DNA of 64,000 bases, taken from contig NZ_CP047211.1 of the NCBI RefSeq assembly GCF_030408795.1, forward strand, positions 2,232,001 to 2,296,000, in the 5' to 3' direction. The number at the start of each line of letters is the position of its first letter. The first letter of the stretch is position 1. This document shows, one piece after another, positions 33,885-43,200 of this stretch. Below the pieces are notes generated by a model. The model did no database searches, was not told the DNA's origin, and was given only the letters and a program-made list of their open reading frames with translations. The DNA comes from Corynebacterium hansenii. GTDB lineage: Bacteria > Actinomycetota > Actinomycetes > Mycobacteriales > Mycobacteriaceae. A program made the translations under genes and the position numbers.

Positions 33885-36577
33885 CAGTTCTCCTCCGATT
33901 CAACGGCGACGGCCACGGGTGCGCCGCAATGCGCATCCCACATCCGCCGATAAGCCCCACCCGCCGCGACGAGCCGGGAATGCGTGCCCTCTTCCACCAC
34001 TTTCCCCTCGTCCAGGACGAGGATCCGCGATGCGTTCCTGATCGTGTGCAACCGATGGGCGATCATCAGCACCGTCTTGCCCGCCAGCAGGCGTTCGAGC
34101 CCCCGGTGGATCGCGGCCTCGGAGTCCGGGTCGGCCGCGGCAGTGGCCTCGTCCAACACGACGATCGGGGTATTCGCCAGCAGCGCGCGGGCGCTGGCCA
34201 CCCTCTGGCGCTCACCGCCGGAAAGACGGTTCGGTTCGACCACGGTGTCGTAGCCGTCGGGAAGCGCTTCGATGACCCGGTGCACGTCCGCCGCCTCCGC
34301 AGCCTCGCGGATCTGGGCGTCGGTCGCTTCGGGGCGGTTCAGCGCGATGTTGTCGCGGATGCTCGCGTGCACCAGCTGGGCATCCTGCAGCAGCACCGAC
34401 ACCGAGGAATACAGCTGCTCCTGGGTGAGATCGCGCACGTCGACGCCGTCGATGCTGACGGAACCGCCGGTGACGTCCCACAGCCGGGCCAGCAACGCCG
34501 CCACCGTCGACTTGCCCGCCCCCGACGGGCCCACCAGCGCGGTGACGCTGCCGGGCTCCAGGGTGAGGGAAAGGTCGTCGATGACCTTCCGGCCGCCGCC
34601 GTAGGAGAAATCGACGTGGTCGAAGCGCACGTGGCCCGGGGGCGCGGGCCGGTCCACCGGCGGCGCGAGCTCCGGCGTCGCCAGGAACAGCTCGACTCCG
34701 GCCTTCGCCTCGAGTCCGCCCGACAGGCTCGCCGCCCCCAACCCGAGGTTCAGCAGCCGGCCGCCGAACGACGTGCCCAGGATGAGGAAGGGGATCAGAT
34801 CCGTCGCCGGCATCCAGCCCGCCACGACCATGGCGAATCCCGCCACCAGAAGCACGCCCAGCACCGTGGTGGGGCGGTTGGTCATCACCGCGATGATCTT
34901 GCGGGGGCCGGTGTCGCGCTGCCAATCCGCCATGAAGTCACCGGATTCCCGCAGCGTGCCCTCGAGGTCGACGACCGCCTTCGGCCCGAAGACCGCGGAG
35001 GTCCCGCGCGAGCCGATGAAGGCCTGCGTCTGGCCCGCCGCCAGCACCTCGTACCTCTGGTTCTGCAGCACCTTTTCCTTGTCGCGGCGCTGGATCCCCT
35101 TGAGGACGTAGATGTACGCGACGATCGGCAGGAGCAGGACCAGCCCCAATCGCCATTGGACGGCGAACAGGTAGATCAGGCTGCCCAGTGCCGCGACGAC
35201 GGCGCCGACGATGTCGGGCACCGCGTGGGTGACCAGGTAGTGCAGCGACCTGACGTCGTCGCCGGCGATCTTCTTGACGTCGGCCGCCCGGCCGCGCATG
35301 AACCAGCCCAGCGGCAGCCGGGAGAATTTCGCCATGAGGCGATGCCGCAGCGCCGTGGCGAAGTTGGCGTCCAGGTGGTGCAGCCACAGCACCAGCAGCG
35401 ACGTTCCCACGGCCGAGATGGCCATCGCGACCACGGCCCAGATCGCCGGCCGGGCGAAGGCTTCCGCCGGGGCCCCTCCGACGAACAGCCGCGCCAGCTC
35501 CGCGAACAGGATGAAGGGGATCAGCTGCAGCAGGGACAGCGCCCCCTCGACGATGCCGGCGGCGATGAGCGGGCGCTTGAGCGGCCGGAGCACACCGTCC
35601 TCGGAGGCGTCGGATGCAGTTGCCGTGGCGTTGACATCGGAGCCAGCGCCGTCGGCAGCGGCAGCGGCCGCGCCACCGACGTTGCCGGAACCGCCCGCTC
35701 CATTCGGGCCCGCAGATGCCCGACTCTCCCCGACGGTCGCGGACTCAGCCGACGCAGCCGACGCAGCTGACGCAGCCGGCGCAGCCGACGCGCCCTTCGC
35801 CGCGGGCGCCTCCGGACCCGCCGAATCGATGGTCTGCGTCTTGCCCATCTGGCGTCCGCGGACCCAGTAGGCGTGCGCGTGCAAGGTCGCTCGGTTGAGG
35901 CCGAATTTCCTCTGCAGCAGTGTCTTCGCGTGCCGGGTCGACGCGGTTTCCGCGGTCACCCAGGCGTACCAGCCGGCCCAGTCCCCGTCGCTGATCGCCT
36001 GGACCAGCGCCTGCCCGTCGGGAAGCTCGTCGACCCAGGACGCGGTGATGTTCGGGCCCTCGGGCAGGGCGATGTGGTCGTCGTCGGGGCTGTGCCGCTC
36101 CAGGTAGACGACCACGGGGCTCTCCTCGGGGATGGCGGCGACCAGAGCGCGGATCGCCGGATAGCCGGCGAGGTCCCCGAGCAGCAGGTACCCCGCCGGG
36201 GGCGGCTCGGGCGGGGCGAAGGGCTGCTCGCCGTAGCGCATGGCGACGATCCGGTCGCCCTCCTCGCAGTTCACCGCCCAGTGCGAGGCGGGCCCGGCGG
36301 GCTCGTGGATGACGAAATCGATGGAGAACTCGCCGGTCGCCGGATCGGGATCGACGAGCGTGTAGCCGCGCTGGAACTCCTTCGGGCCGCCGTCGGGGTC
36401 GGGGAACCAGAGGCGCAGCCAGTTCGCCGGCGCTTCCCCCTTCGGATCGAGCAGCCCTTCCGAGCGGCACGTGACCCGGATGAAGTGCGGCGCGAGCCGG
36501 CGTTTCCCGATCACGGTCACCGCATGTTCCTTGGCGCCCAGGCCACGGAGTACGACGGCCTCAAACCCCTTCGCCAT
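33884..36577 (-). CDS. irtA: Siderophore-interacting domain fused to ABC transporter, IrtA-like
   Basis: An 897-residue fusion. Residues 1-260 are a siderophore-interacting (FAD-binding ferric reductase) domain: FIRVTCRSEGLL, FQRGYTLVDPDPATGEFSIDFV, ASHWAVNCEEGDRI and LLGDLAGYPAIRALVAAIP, ending AYWVRGRQMGKT. Residues 265-340 are an Ala/Ser/Gly-rich linker with a 9-bp DNA repeat. Residues 350-640 hold the six membrane helices and the rest is the ATPase (GPSGAGKST, LSGGERQRVASARAL, VVLDEATAAADP). It brings in a ferric siderophore and reduces it at the inner face. The start at 36577 has AAAGGTGAG upstream. A DtxR-like box lies 63 bases before the start. Confidence 0.88.
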   Translation of the reverse strand: MAKGFEAVVLRGLGAKEHAVTVIGKRRLAPHFIRVTCRSEGLLDPKGEAPANWLRLWFPDPDGGPKEFQRGYTLVDPDPATGEFSIDFVIHEPAGPASHWAVNCEEGDRIVAMRYGEQPFAPPEPPPAGYLLLGDLAGYPAIRALVAAIPEESPVVVYLERHSPDDDHIALPEGPNITASWVDELPDGQALVQAISDGDWAGWYAWVTAETASTRHAKTLLQRKFGLNRATLHAHAYWVRGRQMGKTQTIDSAGPEAPAAKGASAAPAASAASAASAESATVGESRASAGPNGAGGSGNVGGAAAAAADGAGSDVNATATASDASEDGVLRPLKRPLIAAGIVEGALSLLQLIPFILFAELARLFVGGAPAEAFARPAIWAVVAMAISAVGTSLLVLWLHHLDANFATALRHRLMAKFSRLPLGWFMRGRAADVKKIAGDDVRSLHYLVTHAVPDIVGAVVAALGSLIYLFAVQWRLGLVLLLPIVAYIYVLKGIQRRDKEKVLQNQRYEVLAAGQTQAFIGSRGTSAVFGPKAVVDLEGTLRESGDFMADWQRDTGPRKIIAVMTNRPTTVLGVLLVAGFAMVVAGWMPATDLIPFLILGTSFGGRLLNLGLGAASLSGGLEAKAGVELFLATPELAPPVDRPAPPGHVRFDHVDFSYGGGRKVIDDLSLTLEPGSVTALVGPSGAGKSTVAALLARLWDVTGGSVSIDGVDVRDLTQEQLYSSVSVLLQDAQLVHASIRDNIALNRPEATDAQIREAAEAADVHRVIEALPDGYDTVVEPNRLSGGERQRVASARALLANTPIVVLDEATAAADPDSEAAIHRGLERLLAGKTVLMIAHRLHTIRNASRILVLDEGKVVEEGTHSRLVAAGGAYRRMWDAHCGAPVAVAVESEEN
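35746..35796 (-). repeat. 9-bp tandem repeat in the irtA linker
   Basis: On the plus strand the unit GACGCAGCC is repeated about five times with small changes. It keeps the reading frame and encodes an Ala/Ser run in the linker. Slippage would change linker length by three residues. Confidence 0.6.
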
Positions 36578-36639
36578 CGACCACTCACCTTTCGAGGATG
36601 GGTCCCGTCGCAAAGCGCACGGGACCGACGTAGACAGTT

Positions 36640-36658
36640 GAAGGGCAGCCTAGCCTAA
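36640..36658. promoter_or_regulatory. DtxR-type iron box upstream of irtA
   Basis: The 19-mer GAAGGGCAGCCTAGCCTAA matches the DtxR consensus TTAGGTTAGCCTAACCTAA at 14 of 19 positions, including the whole right half but one. It lies between the divergent irtA and MerR genes. DtxR would repress irtAB when iron is plentiful. Confidence 0.7.
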
Positions 36659-36743
36659 GTATGTGAAGGGTTCCATCGGGCCCGGCCATCGGTAAGATAG
36701 CGCCACTGCCCAATGCGGCCATCCACGATCGAAAGGGCGACGG

Positions 36744-37385
36744 ATGAAGCTCGGCGAGCTGGCGGCGGCCACGGACACGTCGACCGCGACCATCAAGTAC
36801 TACATCCGCGAGGGCCTGCTTCCGCCCGGGGCGAAGAAGAACCAGACCACGTCCGTCTACGGCCCCGCGCACCGCGGGCGCCTCGAATTGATTTCCGCTT
36901 TACGACGCCTCGTCGGCCTCTCGATCAACCAGATCCGCACCTTGACCACCGCAATCGACGACCCGGGCACCGGGATTCTGACGATCATGCAGACCGCCCA
37001 GGTCCTCGGCGGCGGCCTGATGCCCGATGCCGACGGTTTGCCCGAGGTCGAGAATCCGGCGGCCGAGGCGCTGATCGACGGCGTCGTCGCCGGGCAAAAG
37101 TGGCCCGACTCCCCCAGCATCGCCCGGAACGCGGCGGTGGCCGTCGTCGATGAGCTGATGAGCCTCGGCCTAGACGTCGACGACGACCACCTCGCCGTCA
37201 TCGCCAGCGCCGTCGATGCGATCTCAGGGTCGGCCATCGACATGGACGACTCCCGCGACCGGATTGCGATGAACGTAGCCGTCGGCACGCACCGGTACTC
37301 GCGATTGGTGCTGGCTCTGCTGCAGATGGGGCACACGTCGCACAGCATCGCCCGGGCGCGGCGCGATGCCCTCGACCACCCCTAG
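36744..37385 (+). CDS. MerR family transcriptional regulator
   Basis: A 213-residue regulator. The N-terminal winged HTH reads KLGELAAATDTSTATIKYYIREGLLP, followed by the helix VGLSINQIRTLTTAI. The C-terminal half is helical and lacks a metal-binding Cys pattern, so it is not a metal sensor of the usual kind. GAAAGGGCGA precedes the ATG. It is divergent from irtAB, and TAAGAT near 36693 may be its -10 box; a role in the same regulation is possible but unproven. Confidence 0.82.
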   Translation: MKLGELAAATDTSTATIKYYIREGLLPPGAKKNQTTSVYGPAHRGRLELISALRRLVGLSINQIRTLTTAIDDPGTGILTIMQTAQVLGGGLMPDADGLPEVENPAAEALIDGVVAGQKWPDSPSIARNAAVAVVDELMSLGLDVDDDHLAVIASAVDAISGSAIDMDDSRDRIAMNVAVGTHRYSRLVLALLQMGHTSHSIARARRDALDHP

Positions 37386-37453
37386 CCGCAGCGCCCCTCT
37401 CCCACCGCAACGCCCGGAGCAGTGGTACGGAGCCGACTTCACCCCCTCCCCGC

Positions 37454-37521
37454 CAGATGCGCCAGTTCCAGGCAGATGCGCCCGTTGCAACGGGTGTATC
37501 TGCACGGAAATGGCGCATCTG
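37454..37521. repeat. Hairpin repeat E1
   Basis: CAGATGCGCCAGTTCC at 37454-37469 pairs with 37506-37521 (one mismatch); inside it, GCAGATGCGCCCGTT pairs imperfectly with AACGGGTGTATCTGC. The whole 68 bases fold into one long stem. It lies between the convergent MerR and SMI1 genes. Copies E2 and E3 are at 38027 and 43684. Confidence 0.8.
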
Positions 37522-37553
37522 AGCCGCGGATCCGCCCCGGATTCGGACGAGCG

Positions 37554-37928
37554 TCACTCGTCGAAGATCAGCTCGATCGGCTCCGGTTCCGGCTGTTCGT
37601 GGTCCCAGAGGTAAAAGCGGTCGTCGCCGGGCAGGAGAATGATCGCGTTGCCCGCCTGATCGTCGGCGACGGCGACGGCGTCCTGCGGGAATCCGTGGGC
37701 CCAGGAGCGCCACGTTTCGGTTTCCTTCACCACGTGATTCGCCGAGCGGGCGAGACGGCGGCGGTCGGAATCGTCATACACCGGGTAGAGGAACCAGTAT
37801 CCCTCGTAGGCGTCGTCGATTTCGCCGCCGTTCTCCGACATCAAGCGCTGCCGCAAAGCGTCCGGGAAGGTGCGCCCCAATGCTTCCTCAGCAGCGCGGA
37901 TACGTGATTCATCGACTGGAAAGGCCAT
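37554..37928 (-). CDS. Short SMI1/KNR4 (SUKH) protein
   Basis: A 124-residue acidic protein. The order RIRAAEEALGRTFPDALRQRLMSENGGEI, WFLYPVYDD, DAVAVADDQAGNAIILLPGDDRFYLWDHE is the classic SMI1/KNR4 pattern: N-terminal helix, then two beta units with Asp-Gly turns. SUKH proteins often serve as immunity proteins, but no toxin is adjacent. The ATG at 37928 follows TAACCT by 6 nt. Confidence 0.85.
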   Translation of the reverse strand: MAFPVDESRIRAAEEALGRTFPDALRQRLMSENGGEIDDAYEGYWFLYPVYDDSDRRRLARSANHVVKETETWRSWAHGFPQDAVAVADDQAGNAIILLPGDDRFYLWDHEQPEPEPIELIFDE

Positions 37929-37934
37929 GGGAGA

Positions 37935-37940
37935 AGGTTA
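37935..37940 (-). promoter_or_regulatory. -10 box TAACCT for the SMI1 gene
   Basis: TAACCT on the minus strand lies 6 nt before ATG 37928, leaderless spacing. Confidence 0.5.
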
Positions 37941-38026
37941 CTCGACGCCCCAGCCCTCGGCACCAGGAATCAATGCTCTGATGCCGGCCCTGCCGCCGGC
38001 TCACGCCGCCCCCGACATCATCCCTC

Positions 38027-38094
38027 CAGATGCGCCAGCTCCAGGCAGATGCGCCCGTTGCAACGGGTGTATCTGCCTGGAACTGGCGCACCTG
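38027..38094. repeat. Hairpin repeat E2 (left island edge)
   Basis: CAGATGCGCCAGCTCC and GGAACTGGCGCACCTG form the ends of a 68-base stem like E1. It is followed by three tandem 31-bp units. Confidence 0.8.
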
Positions 38095-38105
38095 AGTGGG
38101 GGTGG

Positions 38106-38187
38106 AACCCAAAACTGGCGCATCTCGGTGGGGCGGAACCCAAAACTGGCGCATCTCGGTGGGGCGGAACCCAAAACTGGCGCATCC
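38106..38187 (+). repeat. 31-bp tandem repeat, three copies
   Basis: AACCCAAAACTGGCGCATC begins at 38106, 38137 and 38168, an exact 31-bp period; the third copy is cut after 20 bases. The ACTGGCGCATC part equals the right arm of the E hairpin. One further copy lies behind E3 at 43762. Confidence 0.8.
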
Positions 38188-38224
38188 ACGACGGCGAACC
38201 CGAAGCCGAAGCAGCCCCGCCGGG

Positions 38225-38252
38225 CTACACGGTGAACTTGAACTCCCCACGT
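38225..38252 (-). pseudogene. Duplicated 3' end of ychF
   Basis: The plus-strand bases CTACACGGTGAACTTGAACT and following CC repeat the ychF 3' end at 43810-43831 with a single mismatch in 22 bases, then CCACGT follows in both with one base shift. On the minus strand it reads EFKFTV then TAG, against EFKFNV TAG in the intact gene. It sits behind an E repeat exactly as the real ychF end does. This is the left edge of the island. Confidence 0.7.
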
Positions 38253-38380
38253 GCCCAAAACACAGGGCGGTCTCAATGCATGTTGGGGTATTCTCGCGCA
38301 AGGTGATGTAGACCGAGCGGCGGCATGTTCGCAACCTGGATCGCATCTATCCGACGACCGGATCGTGCCAGCACGGATCA

Positions 38381-38640
38381 TCATCGGTCCTCCTGCAGCC
38401 ATCCCAGTCGCTGCTCGGCGTAGGCCAGCGCGACGGTGACCTGCCGGAGGTCGTTGTCCGCCTCCTGGATGCGGTCGCAAAGGCAGGGCACCGGCAGTGC
38501 ATCGGCCTTCCCGGTCAGCCAACTCGCCGAGCTCACGCCGCTCTTCATGAGCAGCCTGCAGCTGGTCCTCGAGGGGCGCGCAACTGGCGCGCGCCCCTCG
38601 GGCGACCTTGGCGTGATGGTCGGGATTGGTCGCCGTGAGA
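38381..38640 (-). pseudogene. Broken coiled-coil gene remnant
   Basis: Two minus-strand frames look like pieces of one protein: PLEDQLQAAHEERRELGELA in one, then CDRIQEADNDLRQVTVALAY and AEQRLGWLQEDR in another, ending at TGA 38381. One frameshift near 38500 would join them. Both pieces are charged helices. It may be a leftover of a mobility gene, but I cannot name it. Confidence 0.35.
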
Positions 38641-38811
38641 GGGCGGGCCGGGCGGAAAGCCCGGACAGATTCAGGTTGCGGAACTGCTGCGGAAACCCCT
38701 CGGAACTTCCGCGACGGTGTTCGAGGTTCTTGTGCGTCGGCGCGCACGGACCAAGGCTGGAGCAGCGGGTACGGCCTGCGATCATCGAAGGGCACTGGCT
38801 TGGAGGTATGG

Positions 38812-40209
38812 ATGAATAGGGTTTTCGCGGAGGAAACCACTCTCGTGGACAACCGCCTCACGCTCGCACTCGCGCCCGGGCTGGGGCCGGACGGACTCAA
38901 CGCGTCCCCCAGCTTCTTCCACGGCTTCGCCACCCACCCGCAGGTGCTCGCCCGCGGACTCGTGACACTCGCCGACATCACCGCCACCCGCTATTACAAC
39001 TTCACTCCGATGTCGGAGCGCGACCCGATCCTTTCCGCACACGGCGATCGGCTGCGGGCCGAGTGTTTCTCGGGGTGCAACGCCGTCTATGCGTGCTTCG
39101 AGTTGATGGGCTCGGGCCTGGACGGCGGGGACATCGGACGCGGCACCACCAACGTCGACATCGGCCCCGCGTCCAGGGTGATGCTGTCCAACCTGCCGCG
39201 CAATGAACTGCTGCACGTCGACGTCGGCGCAGAGGGGCTGCGGGCGGCGACGCCGGCGGCTTCCACGATTGAGCGTCCCGTGACGATGCCGCCGCGCTGG
39301 GTGCGCGCGCTGGGCAACGCGGCACAGTCGCAACAAGGCTTCGTCGAGGCGTTCCGGGTGCCGGCCTCGGGTGCGCGCCGGTTCCTTGCCGGATTGCCGC
39401 CCGCAAGCGTGTCCGGACGCTCGGCCTGGCTGTCCGCGGCCCGCGGCGCGGTGAAAACCAGCGCGGTGGCGACGCCGGGAGCGGTGTTGGTCAGCGGTCT
39501 GCAGCGGCTGAGCGCGCTGAAACGGCTGATGCCGCACGTGCAAGGACTCATCGTCCACGGCCCCGCCGACGAGCACACCGTCGGTGCGATGATCACTCTG
39601 CAGCTTCCGGACGCCCGACTCACCCTCGGGCTGACCGACAAGGAGTGGCGCGGCTACTCCGGCGAAGGCTCCTTGCTGGCCTCGCTGGCAGCACCGACCG
39701 TCACGGAGGACGCCGACCTGGTCAGCGCCATGTTGGCCTTTGAGCCGATCATCGACGTCGCCCGGCTCACCAAGAACACCGCGCTTCCCGAGGCTCGGGT
39801 GAAGGCGGCGCTCGCGGTGCTCGCGGCCTCTGGCCGTGTGGGTTGGGACGTCAACGACCGGGCCTATTTCCACCGGGAACTGCCCGACTCGCCGGAGCGG
39901 GTCGAAAAGGACAACCCACGGTTGACTGCAGCGCAGAAGCTCGTGGCCGCCGACGCGGTGCGGAGCGCCGGCTCGGATGCCTGGATCGTCAAGTCGGGCG
40001 ACGCCGAATACGGCGTGCGGCTCGGTCCCGACGCTGACGTCCCCGAGAAGGGCGCCACCTGCAGTTGCACCTGGTACCTCTCACACGCCGGTGACCGTGG
40101 GCCGTGCAAGCACGTTCTCGCAGTGATGCTGACGCACAACAAATCAGCGGCGACACCGCGGTCATCGAATGCGCCGGCAGAAGAATCGACCAGACCCACC
40201 GAGCGTTAG
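38812..40209 (+). CDS. SWIM zinc-finger protein
   Basis: A 465-residue protein. The only recognisable domain is a SWIM zinc finger near residues 417-434: CSCTWYLSHAGDRGPCKH, with the CxC...CxH ligands intact. The earlier part is alpha/beta and unassigned (SLPHVQG-like stretches, LTLGLTDKEWRGYSGEG near 275). SWIM fingers bind DNA or proteins. GGAGG lies 5 nt before ATG 38812. The next gene starts 8 bases after the stop, so the two form an operon. SWIM genes of this type are often seen with large HEAT-like partners and, elsewhere, with MoxR ATPase and VWA genes; those are absent here. Confidence 0.82.
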   Translation: MNRVFAEETTLVDNRLTLALAPGLGPDGLNASPSFFHGFATHPQVLARGLVTLADITATRYYNFTPMSERDPILSAHGDRLRAECFSGCNAVYACFELMGSGLDGGDIGRGTTNVDIGPASRVMLSNLPRNELLHVDVGAEGLRAATPAASTIERPVTMPPRWVRALGNAAQSQQGFVEAFRVPASGARRFLAGLPPASVSGRSAWLSAARGAVKTSAVATPGAVLVSGLQRLSALKRLMPHVQGLIVHGPADEHTVGAMITLQLPDARLTLGLTDKEWRGYSGEGSLLASLAAPTVTEDADLVSAMLAFEPIIDVARLTKNTALPEARVKAALAVLAASGRVGWDVNDRAYFHRELPDSPERVEKDNPRLTAAQKLVAADAVRSAGSDAWIVKSGDAEYGVRLGPDADVPEKGATCSCTWYLSHAGDRGPCKHVLAVMLTHNKSAATPRSSNAPAEESTRPTER

Positions 40210-40217
40210 GCACCCGA

Positions 40218-43200
40218 ATGAAACTCAACCCGAGGCTGAATGAGGCCGTCGAGATCTTTCGTGAATTAGGTTGGGACGAGGCTGATGTTGCCGATGCACC
40301 AACCCTGCCGCTGGGCACGGAGGAGCAACGGAAGGCGGCACTGGCTGGGCTGAAGACCGGCGACTGGGGCGAGTACGGGAAGGTTGATCCGATCTCTTAC
40401 GGCTGGATCAGCGCGGTTGACGTCGACCGCAACATGCTCGCCCTGTTTGCGCTGCGCCTCGGTGTGAGCGCGAGAAGGGCAGAGTCGCTGCTCTCGCTCA
40501 CCGACGACGTTGCTTTGGCCAGGTGTGTTGCCCAGCGCGGCGAGGCTTACGCCGCCCAGTTCATCGGGCGGGTGTGCCGCTCCAGCCGGAGGGGGACTGA
40601 GCACTCTCTGTCCGTCTATGGAGCGGCGGCCGTCCGGTTGGTGTGCGAGCTGGGGCTGGCCGTCCCGGAAAATGCCGAGTACCTCAAGGACTGGGCGGTG
40701 GTAGCGCTCGCGGCACTCACCGGGGACGTCGCCGAGGTCTCGTGGCCTGAAGATCGCACGCTCCCGACCCTCGAAGAATTGCGTCCGTCAATTGACGAGC
40801 ACTGGCGGACAGCACTGCGTTCGGGTGTGCCGATGACGGGGCCTTTCGGCAAGGTGCTTTCCGCTGCAGTCAAGGCGGGGATGATCGAGCGTGACGCCGG
40901 CCTGGAGCAGCTCTTCGTGTCTCTGGACACGGCGGTGCGTCCAGGCGATCGCAAAGAACTCACGTCGTTGATCGTGAACGACTTCGCGGTGACCGACGAT
41001 GAACTGGTCGCCCGCGCCGACGCGCTGATCCCCGTGCTGAGTCATGGTGAGGCGCCGATCGTCGAGGGCTTCGGGCCTCGGCTGATCGCGAATGTAGCGG
41101 ACGCCCTGGTGGGCGAAGTGGCTCTGGCGTGCCTGTATGCCAAGACGCAGAAGGCGCTGCGGCAGGTGCTGACGGCCTTGAAGCAGCGGGCGTTCCCCGG
41201 GCAGGCGAGTGCTGAACTGCTCGCGGATCGGCTAGGCGAGCTCGCTCAGTCCCGCGACAAAGCCACGGTGAAGCTGGCCGAGGCCGTGCTGGCGAGTTGG
41301 AACGTGAGCCCCGAGGTCCCAAGCGAAGAGCCCGAGGTCGCCGGGTTGTGGCAGCCGACCCCGCCGCTGTGGAGCGTCCCAAGGTTTGAACTGGGTGAGG
41401 TTACCCCGGAGGCGTTGACCGAAGCGCTTCGGGTGTTGCTGTCTCGTGGTGACGTGGATGTGGTCGACCTGGGCGAAGACCGGTTCCTGGCACTTGCGGT
41501 CGCACTGGCCAACCAGAGTGTGGACGACACTCGAAGGGCGTTGAGTGGGGTTTCGTCGAGTTACTACTGGTCTGGCCCCATCCACTACTGGCTGGCAGAT
41601 GAGCCGGTGCATACGTCTCGGCAGGAGCCAAGCCCCTTGTGGGACATGCGTGTGGGGAGCGTGTTTGAGCATCTCGGGCAGATCCCTTGTCTGCTGTCGC
41701 AGCCGTCGCGGGTTGATCTGAGTATTGAATTCGACGATCTGGTTGCGTCCTTGGAAAAGTATGCGGCCGCGGGTGTGCCGGTGTTGCAGGCAGACCTGGT
41801 GATGGCGCTGGCCCGGCTGGATGTGACCACGGCAGACGCCAATGCGAACCTGCCCGAGGTCGCGGTGAGGCTGGCAGTCGGCACGCTGCTCGACCGTGAC
41901 ACCGCCGAGGTGGTGGCCGAGTACCTGGCAGACCCGTTCGTAGAGATTGATGCTCGATCTGCCTTGTCGGCCCAATTCGACGGTGTGGGTTGGCTGGATT
42001 CGTTGGGCGGGTTGAGCAGCAATCTGTACTTCGAAAAGTGGATCGCGAGATATTTCGGGGTGTTCCCCCACTGGGGCGACGCCCTGAACGTCCGCCTTCA
42101 TCGACTCGAGCCGGACGTGGCGTCGGTCATCGCCCGGCAGTTGGCTCGCAGCGCCAAGCCACTTGGGCCCGGCGGGGCGGTGAACCTGCTGGCAGTGCAG
42201 CGTCAGGGCCGTCCCGAGCATGCCACCGAGTCGGCGTTGGCGCTGCAGGAAGCCTGGGAGCACGGGCTGTTGGTGCCGGGTGTCGCCGACATCGGCTACC
42301 TCGACTGGGATGGCGAGCTGCGCAACATCGCGTCCTTCGTCGAGTCCCTGCGCGACGCGGCCGATGGCGGCATGTTGTCGGTGGTCTGGCCCATTTTGGA
42401 CGACGTGCTCGTCGCCTCTCTCAAAGCCCCGCGGCTGTTGGCCGGCACGGCCGAGGCGGCTCAGGCGATGCAGGATTACGTCGGCGAGGTGCTGGCCGCA
42501 GTCGCCTCGGGGGTTGCGCCGGCGTCAGCGTGTGACGTCCCGGGCGTGCGGGCTCTGGCGGCTCGGAGCGGGTCGTCCAAGGCGGTTGTGGCGGCCAAGG
42601 CTGTTGTCCGGCAATTGCCCGACCGAGCGGCGGAACCCGCGAAGCCTGCCAAGCCCTCGCTCGACCCGGCGCAATTCGACCAGATCTGGCCGGCCGAGGC
42701 CGGGACCAAGCCGAACGTCCCGGATGGGGTGACGTACTCGCTGCGCTGGTCGAGTTCGAACACGAAGCAGACGCACCTGCAACTCGACATGGTTGTGCCC
42801 GGCTACCCGGGGGCCGTGTTCGAGATCAATAGTCCGACCAGATGGCTCTACGACATCGCGGAGGAGGGGCAGGCCATCTCCAGGCGGGTGAGCCAGGACG
42901 AGCCGGAAGGCAAGGAAAGCTGGCTGCATTGGGACGGCAAAGCCCTGGTCTCAGACGATTTCAGGAACTGGCGCAAGGGCACGGACCGCCGACTGAGCAG
43001 GGCTGCAACTGAGCTTTCCGACGCGCTGGTTGCGGTATTGATCGCTTACCTGGCAGTCCGCGCCGACGACGTCTATATGACGCGGGAACGGGCGACGGAA
43101 CGGGTACAACGCTTGGCCGAAAAGGGGGCGTACGGCTCCGCTGCCGTGAAGGCCGCCGCGATCGGGTTGCTGCCGTACCACGAGGTGTGGAGCCCGGCGC

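Larger units (their letters stand above)
37929..38811. other. Long gap: island left edge with repeats and remnants
   Basis: No intact gene is supported. It holds hairpin repeat E2 (38027-38094), a 31-bp tandem repeat (38106-38187), a copy of the ychF 3' end (38225-38252) and a probable broken gene (38381-38640). From about 38253 on, the DNA belongs to the island. 38640-38811 leads to the SWIM gene. Confidence 0.65.

Noticed and set aside
37554..37928. SMI1 protein as the immunity half of a toxin system
   Set aside because: No toxin gene, secretion signal or polymorphic-toxin fragment is adjacent; both SMI1-like genes stand alone.
38381..38785. Intact 134-codon minus-strand gene
   Set aside because: Helix-like protein sequence switches frames around 38500, so the region is better explained as a broken gene.
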